Assembly (NCBI RefSeq): GCF_007197995.1
Contig: NZ_VKKH01000007.1
Location: forward strand, 124,001-188,000
Length of the DNA: 64,000 bases
Reading direction: 5' to 3'
Source of the DNA: Aliiglaciecola sp. M165
GTDB taxonomy: Bacteria; Pseudomonadota; Gammaproteobacteria; Enterobacterales; Alteromonadaceae
Each line of letters starts with the position of its first letter. Position 1 is the stretch's first letter. The notes beneath the pieces are model-generated. The model worked only from the letters and a program-made list of their open reading frames with translations, was not told the DNA's origin and did no database searches. The translations under genes were made by a program, and so were the position numbers. This document shows positions 11,779 through 21,487 of this stretch, piece after piece.

Positions 11779-12489
11779 ATGAACCAGCAAAACGTCGACA
11801 CTTCTGAAATAGATAAGTTTTCAGCTCTCGCCTCAAGATGGTGGGACTTAAACGGTGAGTTTAAACCCTTACATGATATCAACCCGTTGCGCGCTGACTT
11901 CATTCTGCAACATTGTGAGGGCGTATTTGATAAAACCTTAATTGATGTTGGCTGTGGAGGTGGGATCCTCGCCGAATACATGGCTAAACAAGGCGCTAAA
12001 GTTACAGGCATTGATATGGCCGCAGAGTCCTTAGAAGTAGCTAAGTTGCATGGTCTGGAATCAGGTGTAAAAGTGGATTATCAACAGATTACAGCGGAAC
12101 AAATGGCTGACAGTCATGAGCAGCAATTTGACATTGTGACCTGTTTGGAAATGCTGGAGCACGTGCCCGATCCTGCATCGATAGTGAATGCCTGCGCAAA
12201 TATGGTTAAACCTGGCGGCCATGTGTTTTTTTCAACGCTAAATCGAAACATTAAATCCTATTTAATGGCAATCGTTGGTGCCGAACAAATTCTTAATTTG
12301 GTCCCCAAAGGCACACATGAATATGACAAATTCATTAAACCTGCTGAAATGCTTAAATGGATAGATTCAACACCTTTATTAGTCAAACACATGACCGGTC
12401 TTCATTTTAACCCGGTTAGTCAGCAATACTATTTATCCAAACAAAATGTCGACGTTAACTACATCGTACATTGCCAACGGATTGACTAA
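11779..12489 (+). CDS. ubiG: Bifunctional ubiquinone O-methyltransferase UbiG
   Basis: UbiG performs both O-methylations in ubiquinone synthesis using S-adenosylmethionine. The protein has [14 protein letters not shown] near the start, the SAM-binding [16 protein letters not shown], and [11 protein letters not shown] chose the ATG at 11779 (236 residues) because [14 protein letters not shown] matches the family N-terminus; an in-frame ATG at 11749 would add ten residues without family resemblance. It is followed 49 bases later by a HAD phosphatase gene. Confidence 0.95.
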   Translation: MNQQNVDTSEIDKFSALASRWWDLNGEFKPLHDINPLRADFILQHCEGVFDKTLIDVGCGGGILAEYMAKQGAKVTGIDMAAESLEVAKLHGLESGVKVDYQQITAEQMADSHEQQFDIVTCLEMLEHVPDPASIVNACANMVKPGGHVFFSTLNRNIKSYLMAIVGAEQILNLVPKGTHEYDKFIKPAEMLKWIDSTPLLVKHMTGLHFNPVSQQYYLSKQNVDVNYIVHCQRID

Positions 12490-12538
12490 CTGTTCAACTT
12501 ATTTAGCAATTAAAAGAATGATTGATTAGGGGTTATAA

Positions 12539-13192
12539 ATGAGCAGTTTTTCAGGTGTTTTGTTTGATTTAGACGGTACGTTGTTAGACACGGCTCCTGA
12601 TTTGGGAAATGCGTTGAACCACGTACTCGACCACTATGGTTTTCCGACCCTTGCCTACGAGCAATACCGAATCGTGGCGTCTGACGGAGCTAAGGGTCTA
12701 TTGCAATTGGGAACCGGAGATCAGTTTGATCACATCGACTACGAAAAAGCCCGACAAAAGCTGTTGGATTATTATTTTGAGAATATCTGTGTGGACACCC
12801 AACCTTTTGACGGTGTCGACGAAACCCTTCGCTATCTCAATCAACAATCTATTCCTTGGGGAATTGTGACCAATAAACCCGGTTGGTTGACTGCAAAACT
12901 ATTAAAACATTTTCCTTTAATGGAAGAATGTCGGTGCGTGATCAGTGGCGATACCTATGAATTTAATAAACCTCATCCGCTTCCTTTAATCGAAGCTTCA
13001 AGAATACTCAATGTTTCCCCAGAACAGGTGCTTTACGTGGGCGATGCAAAACGAGATATCGACGCTGCCCACGCCGCGCAAATGCGTTCTGTTGTGGCAC
13101 TTTACGGGTATATCTCTGATTTAAACGAAGGCAAAAGTTGGGGCGCAGAATTTGAAATTCAAATTCCTACTGACATTTTAAATCACTTCTAG
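12539..13192 (+). CDS. HAD-IA phosphatase (phosphoglycolate / MurNAc-6-phosphate phosphatase family)
   Basis: A 217-residue haloacid-dehalogenase phosphatase with all four motifs: DLDGTLLDT (residues 10-18), TNKP, a lysine in NKPHPLP, and YVGDAKRDIDAA. Family members hydrolyse 2-phosphoglycolate. However, the position directly after ubiG near gyrA is the Pseudomonas location of mupP, which dephosphorylates N-acetylmuramate-6-phosphate in peptidoglycan recycling. Sequence alone does not decide between these; the neighbourhood favours the MupP role. The start has a good AGGGG ribosome-binding site. Confidence 0.85.
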   Translation: MSSFSGVLFDLDGTLLDTAPDLGNALNHVLDHYGFPTLAYEQYRIVASDGAKGLLQLGTGDQFDHIDYEKARQKLLDYYFENICVDTQPFDGVDETLRYLNQQSIPWGIVTNKPGWLTAKLLKHFPLMEECRCVISGDTYEFNKPHPLPLIEASRILNVSPEQVLYVGDAKRDIDAAHAAQMRSVVALYGYISDLNEGKSWGAEFEIQIPTDILNHF

Positions 13193-13665
13193 TCCAGCTT
13201 TCATTTAGCAACTCTGCACCTATTTGGTGAATTTCCCCCGTGCATATTTAATACCATATATGGTGCCAAATTGAATAATTGACACTATATATCGTGATTG
13301 TCTAAAAACCATAAACGACCTAATAAAAAATTTTATATCGTAAGTTTTGTTCAGAATAAACTTGCATTCGGTTTAACTCCCTGTTGATTAACGGTTTTAA
13401 GTTAGTCAACACTAACCTACCATTTGGTCAAGTTCCAAGTGCTTATAAAACCACCATATATTGGGTTGCATTGAGAGCCAAACACCACTATCTTGTGTCT
13501 ATCGCATTCAAAACGAACTACTCAAATAAAATATTGGTGGGGGCATGACTAATACATGCTCGAAGCCTTCGAGTGCGACATTTATAGCAACAAGTAAAAT
13601 AATAAACGTGTTCGGTTATACATTATCACGAGCATAAAGCGCTAATTTTCTAATACGGCTAAACT
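13193..13665 (+). promoter_or_regulatory. nrdA upstream region (473 bases, no gene)
   Basis: No credible open reading frame is present. The left part carries two NrdR-type boxes (see separate entry) about 370-410 bases before the nrdA ATG, so a long leader or a second promoter is likely. A third, weaker CCATATATTGG element is at 13454-13464. No terminator for the upstream phosphatase gene is obvious, and no DnaA box was found. Confidence 0.6.
13253..13296. promoter_or_regulatory. Tandem NrdR boxes upstream of nrdAB
   Basis: Box 1 is the perfect palindrome ACCATATATGGT (13253-13264); box 2 is CACTATATATCGTG (13283-13296). Both resemble the NrdR consensus (CwAtATaTwG core), and their centres are 31 bp apart, i.e. 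three helical turns, the spacing typical of paired NrdR boxes. NrdR is the ATP/dATP-sensing repressor of ribonucleotide reductase genes. Match and spacing are seen; binding is inferred. Confidence 0.8.
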
Positions 13666-15987
13666 ATGAACAACAACCTCTATGTCACTAAACGCGATGG
13701 TGAACGTGAAGTCTTAGACTTGGACAAAATTCACAAAGTCATTACCTGGGCAGCAAAAGGCCTAAACAATGTCTCCGTGTCTCAAGTTGAAATTAAGGCC
13801 CATATTCAGTTTTATGATGGTATCCAAACTGAAGATATCCATGAAACACTGATCAAATCAGCAGCAGATCTAATCTCTACCGATACGCCTGATTACCAAT
13901 ATTTGGCTGCACGCCTTGCTATTTTTCATCTGCGCAAAAAAGCCTATGGTCAATTTGAACCGCCAGCGCTGCTTGCCCATGTTAAAAACTTGGTGGCAAA
14001 AGGCAAATATGACAAGCACATTTTAGAAGATTACACAGAGCAAGAAATCAATGAGCTTGATCAATACATAGACCACTGGCGTGACATGGATTTTAGCTAC
14101 GCTGCAGTAAAGCAGTTGGAAGGTAAATACCTGGTTCAAAACCGAGTTACTGGTGAGATCTATGAAAGCGCACAATTCCTGTATATTTTGGTTGCTGCTT
14201 GCTTGTTTGCGAATTATTCAAAAGACACTCGCCTAGATTACATTAAACGCTTTTATGACGCGGTTTCGCAATTTAAGATTTCATTGCCAACTCCTATTAT
14301 GTCAGGAGTGAGAACCCCTACCCGTCAGTTCAGCTCCTGTGTACTAATTGAAACTGGTGATAGCCTTGATTCAATTAATGCCACAGCAAGTGCGATTGTG
14401 AAATATGTCAGTCAACGAGCCGGGATCGGTGTTAACGCTGGTCGCATTAGAGCGCTAGGCAGCGAAATACGAGGTGGAGAAGCCTATCACACTGGTTGTA
14501 TCCCTTTTTACAAATACTTTCAAACTGCCGTTAAGAGCTGTTCACAAGGTGGCGTGCGCGGCGGTGCAGCAACCTTGTTCTATCCGGTTTGGCATCTAGA
14601 AGTCGAGTCATTATTGGTATTGAAAAACAACCGGGGTGTAGAAGAAAACCGTGTTCGTCATTTGGATTATGGGGTGCAATTTAACAAATTGATGTACCAA
14701 CGCATGATCAAAGATCAACATATTACCTTGTTCAGCCCATCTGATGTCCCCGGTCTGTACGATGCATTCTTTGCGGATCAAGACAAATTTGAGCAACTCT
14801 ATGTTCAATATGAACAAGACGATTCTATCCGCAAAAAACAAATCAAAGCCGTTGAGTTATTTAGTTTGTTTATGCAAGAACGTGCCAGCACTGGACGTAT
14901 TTATCTGCAAAACGTTGATCATTGTAATACTCACAGTCCGTTTGATCCTGCAGTGGCACCTGTGCGTCAAAGCAATCTGTGTCTGGAAATTGCCTTACCG
15001 ACCAAACCCCTTGATCACGTGAACGACGAAAACGGGGAAATTGCACTTTGTACTTTATCTGCGTTTAACTTGGGCGCAATTGAAAGCCTAGACGATTTTG
15101 AAGAGATGGCTGATTTAGCTGTGCGCGCACTCGACAGCCTGCTCGACTATCAAGATTATCCGGTTCCAGCTGCTCATAACGCGTCAATTGGTAGACGCAC
15201 CCTAGGTATCGGCGTTATCAACTTTGCTTATTATCTAGCCAAACACGGCAAGCGATACTCTGATGGCAGTGGTAATGCGTTGATCCATAGAACATTCGAA
15301 GCCATGCAATACTACTTATTAAAAGCGTCCAATAATTTGGCCAAAGAAAAAGGTGCATGTCCGAAGTTCAATGAAACCACCTACTCTAAAGGTGTGTTAC
15401 CGATTGATACCTATAAAAAAGACCTAGATAAAGTGTGCAATGAACCGCTTCACTATGATTGGGATGCATTGCGTAAGGACATTGTCGAGCACGGACTCCG
15501 TAACAGTACCTTATCGGCATTAATGCCTTCCGAAACGTCCTCACAAATTTCCAATGCAACTAATGGCATTGAACCGCCTCGTGGGCACATTAGTATCAAA
15601 TCATCTAAGGATGGCGTGCTTAAACAAGTCGTTCCTGACTATGAGAACCTAAAAGAGCAATATGAGTTGCTGTGGGATATTAAATCTAATGACGGCTATT
15701 TAGAATTATGTGCCATTATGCAGAAATTTGTCGATCAAACGATTTCGGCCAATACCAGTTATGATCCGGGCAAGTATGAAGGCGGAAAAGTCCCAATGAA
15801 GCTTTTGCTTAAAGACTTGTTAACCACTTATAAACTCGGAATTAAAACACTCTATTATCATAATACCCGTGACGGAGCGTCTGATTCCTCTCAGCTTGAG
15901 CTGAAGAAAGAGGAATCTAAACCCCTTGCTCAAGAGGTAGTGATGACAGAAGACGATGACTGTGCTGGCGGAGCCTGCAAAATTTAA
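13666..15987 (+). CDS. nrdA: Ribonucleoside-diphosphate reductase class Ia, alpha subunit
   Basis: NrdA reduces ribonucleoside diphosphates to deoxy forms. The 773-residue protein has an N-terminal ATP cone (VTKRDGEREVLDLDK, allosteric activity site), active-site cysteines Cys225 (QFSSCVL) and Cys439 with Glu441 (NLCLE), and the C-terminal redox pair CAGGAC that relays electrons from thioredoxin or glutaredoxin. Cys225 and Cys439 fall at the same numbers as in E. coli. It is followed by nrdB and a ferredoxin gene, forming one operon under apparent NrdR control. Confidence 0.98.
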   Translation: MNNNLYVTKRDGEREVLDLDKIHKVITWAAKGLNNVSVSQVEIKAHIQFYDGIQTEDIHETLIKSAADLISTDTPDYQYLAARLAIFHLRKKAYGQFEPPALLAHVKNLVAKGKYDKHILEDYTEQEINELDQYIDHWRDMDFSYAAVKQLEGKYLVQNRVTGEIYESAQFLYILVAACLFANYSKDTRLDYIKRFYDAVSQFKISLPTPIMSGVRTPTRQFSSCVLIETGDSLDSINATASAIVKYVSQRAGIGVNAGRIRALGSEIRGGEAYHTGCIPFYKYFQTAVKSCSQGGVRGGAATLFYPVWHLEVESLLVLKNNRGVEENRVRHLDYGVQFNKLMYQRMIKDQHITLFSPSDVPGLYDAFFADQDKFEQLYVQYEQDDSIRKKQIKAVELFSLFMQERASTGRIYLQNVDHCNTHSPFDPAVAPVRQSNLCLEIALPTKPLDHVNDENGEIALCTLSAFNLGAIESLDDFEEMADLAVRALDSLLDYQDYPVPAAHNASIGRRTLGIGVINFAYYLAKHGKRYSDGSGNALIHRTFEAMQYYLLKASNNLAKEKGACPKFNETTYSKGVLPIDTYKKDLDKVCNEPLHYDWDALRKDIVEHGLRNSTLSALMPSETSSQISNATNGIEPPRGHISIKSSKDGVLKQVVPDYENLKEQYELLWDIKSNDGYLELCAIMQKFVDQTISANTSYDPGKYEGGKVPMKLLLKDLLTTYKLGIKTLYYHNTRDGASDSSQLELKKEESKPLAQEVVMTEDDDCAGGACKI

Positions 15988-16017
15988 AGCATTGAGTTGG
16001 TTTTAACTGAATACAAG

Positions 16018-16039
16018 AGGTGGCGATAACTCGCCACCT
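16018..16039 (+). other. Hairpin between nrdA and nrdB
   Basis: A perfect 9-bp stem, AGGTGGCGA with TCGCCACCT, loop TAAC, lies in the 84-base nrdA-nrdB spacer. There is no T tract, so full termination is unlikely; it could stabilise or process the nrdA message and set the ratio of subunits. Confidence 0.6.
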
Positions 16040-16071
16040 TGTTGTGACTGAATAAAGAGTATTAACAATTA

Positions 16072-17202
16072 ATGAAATACACCACTTTTAATCAAAAACG
16101 TACAAATCCACTTGTAGAACCCATGTTCTTTGGTAATCCCGTCAACGTGGCTCGTTACGACCAACAAAAACACAGTATTTTTGAAAAATTGATTGAAAAA
16201 CAAATTAGTTTTTTCTGGCGTCCCGAGGAAGTTGATGTCAGTAAGGATCGTGTTGATTTTCAATCATTAAGTGACTCAGAAAAACATATCTTCATTTCAA
16301 ATCTAAAGTACCAGACATTGCTTGATTCGGTGCAAGGAAGAAGCCCAAATATCGCATTCTTGCCGATTATCTCGTTGCCAGAACTTGAAACCTGGACGGA
16401 AACCTGGTCATTTTTTGAAACCATTCACTCGCGTTCTTATACACACATATTACGTAATCTGTTTACTGATCCGAGTAACATTTTTGATGACATCGTAGTC
16501 AACGAGCACATAAAGCAACGCGCTGGAGATATCTCTAAATATTATGACGATTTAATCTTCTATACGCAGTTATGGCAGACCCAAGGTGAAGGTGTGCACA
16601 CCGTTGATGGCGAAGTACATCAAGTTAATATGCGTGAATTGAAGAAAAAGTTGTATTTATGCATGAATTCAGTCAATGCATTGGAAGCGATACGGTTTTA
16701 CGTATCCTTCGCTTGTACCTTTGCATTTGCTGAACGGGAACTAATGGAAGGTAATTCAAAGATTATTCGACTCATTGCCCGTGACGAAAATTTACATCTG
16801 ACCTCAACTCAACACATTCTGAATTTGTGGCAAAAAGGTAAAGATGATCCTGAAATGGCAGAGATTGCTGAAGAATTGAAAGATGAAGCCCGCGCCATTT
16901 TCATGCAAGCTGTAGAGCAGGAAAAACAATGGGCAGGATATTTGTTTGGACAAGGCTCGATGATTGGTCTTAACGAAGAAATTCTCTGCCAATATGTTGA
17001 ATACATTGCCAATCACAGAATGTCTGCCATCGGTATGGGACAACCCTTTGACGTTACTAGCAACCCTTTGCCATGGATGAACAACTACTTAAATTCAGAC
17101 AATGTACAAGTCGCCCCTCAAGAATCTGAAATCAGTTCATACCTTGTTGGCCAAATCGACTCAGAAGTTAACGCCGAAGATTTCGGTGACTTTGATCTTT
17201 AA
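16072..17202 (+). CDS. nrdB: Ribonucleoside-diphosphate reductase class Ia, beta subunit
   Basis: NrdB holds the di-iron centre and tyrosyl radical. The 376-residue protein has the radical tyrosine in [11 protein letters not shown] (Tyr123) and the iron ligands in the EAIRFY and RDENLHL helices. It ends with the [10 protein letters not shown] tail, which docks onto NrdA. The final residues after it match the E. coli pattern. Its stop overlaps the start of the ferredoxin gene (TAATG). Confidence 0.98.
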   Translation: MKYTTFNQKRTNPLVEPMFFGNPVNVARYDQQKHSIFEKLIEKQISFFWRPEEVDVSKDRVDFQSLSDSEKHIFISNLKYQTLLDSVQGRSPNIAFLPIISLPELETWTETWSFFETIHSRSYTHILRNLFTDPSNIFDDIVVNEHIKQRAGDISKYYDDLIFYTQLWQTQGEGVHTVDGEVHQVNMRELKKKLYLCMNSVNALEAIRFYVSFACTFAFAERELMEGNSKIIRLIARDENLHLTSTQHILNLWQKGKDDPEMAEIAEELKDEARAIFMQAVEQEKQWAGYLFGQGSMIGLNEEILCQYVEYIANHRMSAIGMGQPFDVTSNPLPWMNNYLNSDNVQVAPQESEISSYLVGQIDSEVNAEDFGDFDL

Positions 17203-17471
17203 TGTCAGACGATACACGGTTTGTGATCACCATAGCTGATCACAAACCTATCCCATGTGAAACCGACAAAACCGTATTAGAAAATCTCGAAGCTCAAAAT
17301 GTCGAAGTGCATTACCACTGCCGAGAGGGTTTTTGTGGTGCTTGTCGAACAAAACTAATAAAAGGTGAGGTTGATTACACCACCGACCCTCTTGCTTATA
17401 TTGATGATGACGAGTTTTTACCCTGCTGTACAATTGCGCTAACAGACATTGATATCAAAATAGAATACTAG
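17202..17471 (+). CDS. yfaE: 2Fe-2S ferredoxin of the YfaE type (NrdB cofactor maintenance)
   Basis: An 89-residue plant-type ferredoxin. The cluster ligands are in CREGFCGAC plus a later Cys pair (PCC). In E. coli YfaE supplies electrons to rebuild the di-iron tyrosyl cofactor of NrdB. Its start overlaps the nrdB stop by one base, so translation is coupled and the two proteins are probably made together. Confidence 0.93.
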   Translation: MSDDTRFVITIADHKPIPCETDKTVLENLEAQNVEVHYHCREGFCGACRTKLIKGEVDYTTDPLAYIDDDEFLPCCTIALTDIDIKIEY

Positions 17472-17498
17472 CCCTAAATATCTGCGCCAATATCAGAA

Positions 17499-18068
17499 TC
17501 AATTCAAATCAGGATCTTTCCAAATTCGTGTTCCTTTAACGGTAAGTTGTAACGCTATACCGCTTTGCGTTATTTGATATATAGTTACGTTGTCTATTGC
17601 AACTTCTCCGCCAACAGCCGCCCCTTGATCACCGGCTTTTGCACTGGCATCGGCTTGTGCACCTGCGGACCAACCTTGGTCGACAAAACGGCTCATTGCC
17701 TCAGTATCATGGAACACGAAGATAAGGCTAAAGTCTTTGACTCCAGCGCCAAAACCTACACCGGCTTCGGCCATTTTCATGTAGGTCTTTTTACTTGTTT
17801 TGTTATCAATAACAACACCATAGCCACTACCAACACTAGCGACGATAAAGTTGACATTAGCATTTTGAAAAACGGCATAACCTACTGCTTCCCTGACCTT
17901 TTGTTTAACATCTGGCTGTTTTTCATAAAGGGTTTGCAGCACTTCCTGGGACATTTCAAGTACCTCTATGCGCTGCTCAGCTTTATTAAATTTCTTACTC
18001 GCACAACCGCCGATAAAAACTAGAGTGAAAAGTAAAGTGATAAAAAAACGAGAGTTGAGATGTTTCAA
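17499..18068 (-). CDS. SYLF-domain (Ysc84-like) lipoprotein
   Basis: A predicted lipoprotein of about 189 residues. The preferred start is a TTG at 18068 with an AAGGA site just upstream; it gives a clean signal peptide (KHLNSRFFITLLFTLVFIGGC) ending in the lipobox FIGGC. A start at 18122 would place 18 extra residues before the signal. The rest is the SYLF/DUF500 fold seen in bacterial Ysc84-like proteins, with AVGYAVFQNANVNF and a glycine-rich GVGFGAGVKDFSLIFVF segment. SYLF domains bind phosphoinositides in eukaryotes; the bacterial role is unknown. Confidence 0.85.
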   Translation of the reverse strand: MKHLNSRFFITLLFTLVFIGGCASKKFNKAEQRIEVLEMSQEVLQTLYEKQPDVKQKVREAVGYAVFQNANVNFIVASVGSGYGVVIDNKTSKKTYMKMAEAGVGFGAGVKDFSLIFVFHDTEAMSRFVDQGWSAGAQADASAKAGDQGAAVGGEVAIDNVTIYQITQSGIALQLTVKGTRIWKDPDLN

Positions 18069-18339
18069 CGGATATTCCTTGTATATTGAATTCAAAATGA
18101 CAAACGATGAGATAACCGTCAAAGATTACCACAGTTGGGACGTTGCTTTGGCTTTGTTGTTACTAAGACCCTTGTTTATTTAAATTCGGTTCAATTAATA
18201 TTGAATAAATTATTATGCCTTTCAAATTGTCGATACACATTCCTACATTCGCCTACAAAATCTCAACAATTCTAGACAGTTATCAGTTTTGTTAGCCGCT
18301 AACATTCATTTCGTCTTTAGTAACAATGGAACTCAAACT

Positions 18340-19083
18340 ATGAGCAATAGAATCTATAAAAAAGGAAGCGCAGGCGTGTTGGTATTCACAGCACTCTCAT
18401 TAAACATGGGGCAAGTTAATGCTGAAGAATACCTACCAAGCATTAACTATTTTGAAGCGGGCTACGCTAATTTGGAAAAGGAAAACTTTCTTGCGTTCAA
18501 TCCTGGATACGATGAGCAACTAACCGGATTCTACGTTGATAGTAGAATTTCGATTTTTTCTAACATTTACCTCAATGCAAGTTTCACCACAACCGAAACT
18601 GACGGACCCGATTTTGATTTCACGAGAAACTACAATGATACCAGTGTGCAATTTCAAGGTAGTACAGATTACGAATTTGATGAGCAAAAAATAGGTGTAG
18701 GGTATTGGTTTCAGATAGAGGACAACTGGCGCGTGACCGCTGATCTAAACTATTTGCGTCAAAGGTTTACTGCTGATCGCACGGGCAGCGTCACAGTAAC
18801 CGGAAACATCAACGACCTGCCAGCGGTGCCCAACATTTCCGATCAAAACTTAACCCTGGACGGCGGAATTGCGAGAGTTGGTGTCGAGTATGGTGTTATT
18901 CCTAATCTTACATTGCTAGGAAACATAACCTATCAAAACATCACAGGAGACGGGTATAAACTTAAGGGCTATAAATTGAATTTGGGCGCCAACTACAAGA
19001 TTTCTGCCGACTGGTCTTTAACTGGAAATTATCAAATCTCTAATGAAAATGCGCTTTATCTTGGCGTGAGATATAGCTTTTAG
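18340..19083 (+). CDS. Outer-membrane beta-barrel protein, uncharacterised
   Basis: A 247-residue protein from the ATG at 18340; an in-frame start at 18289 would put extra residues before the signal peptide. The signal sequence runs to about VNA|EEY. The remainder is alternating hydrophobic/polar strands rich in Tyr, Asn and Asp and ends in the outer-membrane signature GVRYSF with terminal Phe. The strand pattern suggests an 8-10-stranded barrel. I do not recognise a specific family. Neighbours (SYLF lipoprotein, purC) give no functional hint. Confidence 0.8.
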   Translation: MSNRIYKKGSAGVLVFTALSLNMGQVNAEEYLPSINYFEAGYANLEKENFLAFNPGYDEQLTGFYVDSRISIFSNIYLNASFTTTETDGPDFDFTRNYNDTSVQFQGSTDYEFDEQKIGVGYWFQIEDNWRVTADLNYLRQRFTADRTGSVTVTGNINDLPAVPNISDQNLTLDGGIARVGVEYGVIPNLTLLGNITYQNITGDGYKLKGYKLNLGANYKISADWSLTGNYQISNENALYLGVRYSF

Positions 19084-19108
19084 AAGTAAATATCATAAAG
19101 ATAGGCTT

Positions 19109-19154
19109 CCGATAGAAGTGAGCACTAGATGAAAAAAAAGCTCACATCTATCGG
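19109..19154. repeat. Imperfect inverted repeat with oligo-A loop
   Basis: A 15-base arm CCGATAGAAGTGAGC (19109-19123) pairs with 19140-19154 with one mismatch; the 16-base loop contains eight consecutive As. It lies between the convergent barrel gene and purC. There is no T tract after either arm, so it is not a normal terminator, although it may still act as one. Confidence 0.65.
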
Positions 19155-19169
19155 TATTCATGAGAAAGG

Positions 19170-20273
19170 TTAGGCAATCAATCCATATTTTGTCGCCAAT
19201 ACATCGATAATTTCTTGTCTTGGGTTTTCGCTTAAAACTAAAGGTTTGCCCAAGATTTTTTCAGCGATATCGATATAGGTTTTGGAAACTTTAAGCAGTG
19301 CTTCTTGAGGCAACAGGTTGTTTTTTGCTAGTTCAAAACGTTCTGGCATGCGATTTTTATTTAACAAGATATCGGGATCAGGAAAATGATCCAGCAGATA
19401 TTGCCTGAAACCTTCTTTTGAATTTTCAACAATCTTACCCTGCCTGTAAGACTCACCATCCCAAATTCGAGAGGAATCTGGCGTACCTACCTCATCCATG
19501 TAGATTAACTTATTGTTCCCATCTCGATCTTTTACATAACCAAATTCAAACTTGGTATCGACAAAGATTTGATCCAACTTACTCAGCGCCTTGGATATAA
19601 CTTGAAACCCTTGTTTGAGAAGGGTTTCGTAATAGTCCACATCTTCAAGCTGATTGAATTTAAAGGCCTGGTAATGGTCTACAATCGACTGACGTGTAAT
19701 ATTTGCATCATCCGCCTCTTGCACACCCGGGATCCCTTTAAGCACACCTTTTGTTGAAGGCGTGATCAATAAATCTTCTAGTTGACTGTCTTTTTGCAGA
19801 CCTTCCGGCAGTTGGATCCCACAAAAATCTCGTTCGCCATTAGCATAAGCGCGCCACATTGACCCCGTTATGTAGTTTCGCGCAATCGCTTCGATCATCA
19901 CGGGCTTAGCTTTTTGTACAATCCACACAAAGGGATGAGGCACATCGAGAATATGACTGTCGGCGAGGCCATTTTGTTTAAATAAATCGAACCAATGGTT
20001 TGAAATGGAATTGAGCGCCGCGCCTTTTCCAGGCACCCCATTGAGTCCCCCTTCGGCGTGCCAAACGCAGTCAAAGGCAGAAATACGATCACTGATGATC
20101 ATGACAGCTAGAGGCGTATCAGTAGGCACGTTGTACTGATATTGTTTTATCAGTCTTTGTGAATCTTGCTCTGTCAACCAATACACTGAGCGCACTTTGC
20201 CGCTGTGTACAGTGGAATCGGTACGAATAGGGAGATTATCGTTAACAGCCAGTACAGTATTTGCCAAACTCAT
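19170..20273 (-). CDS. purC: Phosphoribosylaminoimidazole-succinocarboxamide synthase
   Basis: SAICAR synthase joins aspartate to CAIR in purine synthesis. I place the start at the ATG at 20273 (367 residues) because [18 protein letters not shown] matches the N-terminus of the long PurC form found in Vibrio and relatives; the 23-residue extension to 20342 has no family resemblance. It shows [23 protein letters not shown] and the [14 protein letters not shown] block that binds ATP and substrate. It is a single-gene unit 78 bases downstream of bamC. Confidence 0.96.
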   Translation of the reverse strand: MSLANTVLAVNDNLPIRTDSTVHSGKVRSVYWLTEQDSQRLIKQYQYNVPTDTPLAVMIISDRISAFDCVWHAEGGLNGVPGKGAALNSISNHWFDLFKQNGLADSHILDVPHPFVWIVQKAKPVMIEAIARNYITGSMWRAYANGERDFCGIQLPEGLQKDSQLEDLLITPSTKGVLKGIPGVQEADDANITRQSIVDHYQAFKFNQLEDVDYYETLLKQGFQVISKALSKLDQIFVDTKFEFGYVKDRDGNNKLIYMDEVGTPDSSRIWDGESYRQGKIVENSKEGFRQYLLDHFPDPDILLNKNRMPERFELAKNNLLPQEALLKVSKTYIDIAEKILGKPLVLSENPRQEIIDVLATKYGLIA

Positions 20274-20351
20274 GTCACGGGTTTCCAGTCGAATGTTTGC
20301 AGTCAGGGTATTGCTTGAGCAAGGCCCCCTAGCCTTGCCCAATTACTAGGA

Positions 20352-21458
20352 TTAAATATCCAAGTCGTCAGAAGCCATTACTCTGGCAAAGGTGGGAAAT
20401 ATTTCTGTCACTTTATTTGCTTCAAAAGGATTACTTTCATTATCAAGCAAGGTCACAGCCGTTTTACCGCTTTGTTTGTTGACCTGAATGCGATAGTCAG
20501 TCTTGTCCAGCTCGAGTTTTTCTTCGCTGCTGGTGAACCATCCTTCCCACCAAGAGCTTTGCTCTCCTCCATAATTCACGAACAGTAATCCATTTGATTT
20601 GTCTAAGTCTTTCACATTAAAACCGAGTTTGCGCAATACCAGCAATAAACGTGGCCAAACTAAGTCATAGTCGCCATCAACAACATATGCCGGCTCGCCT
20701 TTGTTATTGAACCCCATTTCCATCTCAAAACCACTGCGTATTTGGCGAATACGTTTAATGTCTTCGATTCGAACTTGTTTTTCATAGTGACTGATCACCT
20801 GATTGAGAATATCGACTTCGTTGCGGCGCTCTTGTTCAGAATTAAGATCAGCAATGACATTATCACCAACAGTTTCCAGGTAATCACGCAGCTCAGTGCG
20901 CAACTTTGCTGTGCGGCCATGAGGTTTTAGGTCGAGACTAAATTCGAAACGACGACCAATGCTGCGATCTGTGCTTGTCCAGTTGAACCATCCACCCTCT
21001 TCGTCTTCATCGATGATCATCCAGTCTGTCACTAACGTCTGTTTTTCTGGATCAAAGTCGACGATACCAATGTTACGTTCTTCAAGGAAGCTGATGAGTG
21101 AATTCCAAATCGTCGTATCTAAAGGTTGAGAATCGTCGATTTTGTCAAACCATACGGTTGCTTCTTTTAAACCTTCTTCAACATGAGAACCTGTCACCAG
21201 CGGCAAAACTAACGCCGGAGACACAACAGTTATCTTGTCTCCAATCAAATCTTGAGGTGCTTCACTGCCGATATCAGGGATGTCGAAGTCACTTTTAATA
21301 AATGGCGTGTCAACATCCGAGGGTACTTGATATCGCTCGCTTTGCTTGGCGTCTACATAATCGTATCCACCATTAGCTCGTTGCCTTTCTTCTAATGTGG
21401 TGCACCCGCTTAGGGTTCCTATCGATAGACAAACCGCTAATATTGTCATTCGAGTCAT
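20352..21458 (-). CDS. bamC: Outer membrane protein assembly factor BamC
   Basis: BamC is the lipoprotein subunit of the BAM complex that inserts beta-barrels. The start at 21458 has an AAGGA site; the signal peptide MTRMTILAVCLSIGTLSGC ends in the lipobox LSGC. The lipoprotein is followed by an unstructured segment that binds BamD and two helix-grip domains, total 368 residues. An upstream ATG at 21491 overlaps the end of dapA and is less likely. The dapA-bamC order is conserved in gammaproteobacteria. Confidence 0.93.
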   Translation of the reverse strand: MTRMTILAVCLSIGTLSGCTTLEERQRANGGYDYVDAKQSERYQVPSDVDTPFIKSDFDIPDIGSEAPQDLIGDKITVVSPALVLPLVTGSHVEEGLKEATVWFDKIDDSQPLDTTIWNSLISFLEERNIGIVDFDPEKQTLVTDWMIIDEDEEGGWFNWTSTDRSIGRRFEFSLDLKPHGRTAKLRTELRDYLETVGDNVIADLNSEQERRNEVDILNQVISHYEKQVRIEDIKRIRQIRSGFEMEMGFNNKGEPAYVVDGDYDLVWPRLLLVLRKLGFNVKDLDKSNGLLFVNYGGEQSSWWEGWFTSSEEKLELDKTDYRIQVNKQSGKTAVTLLDNESNPFEANKVTEIFPTFARVMASDDLDI

Positions 21459-21487
21459 GCTTAATTCCTTAACATCTTTTTTCAACA

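Noticed and set aside
13454-13464. CCATATATTGG as a third functional NrdR box
   Set aside because: It is a single shorter element not at helical spacing from the other two boxes, and such AT-rich palindromes occur by chance.
17565-18023. A 152-residue open frame on the plus strand opposite the SYLF gene
   Set aside because: Antisense to the SYLF domain coding sequence, no recognisable features, and no ribosome-binding site.
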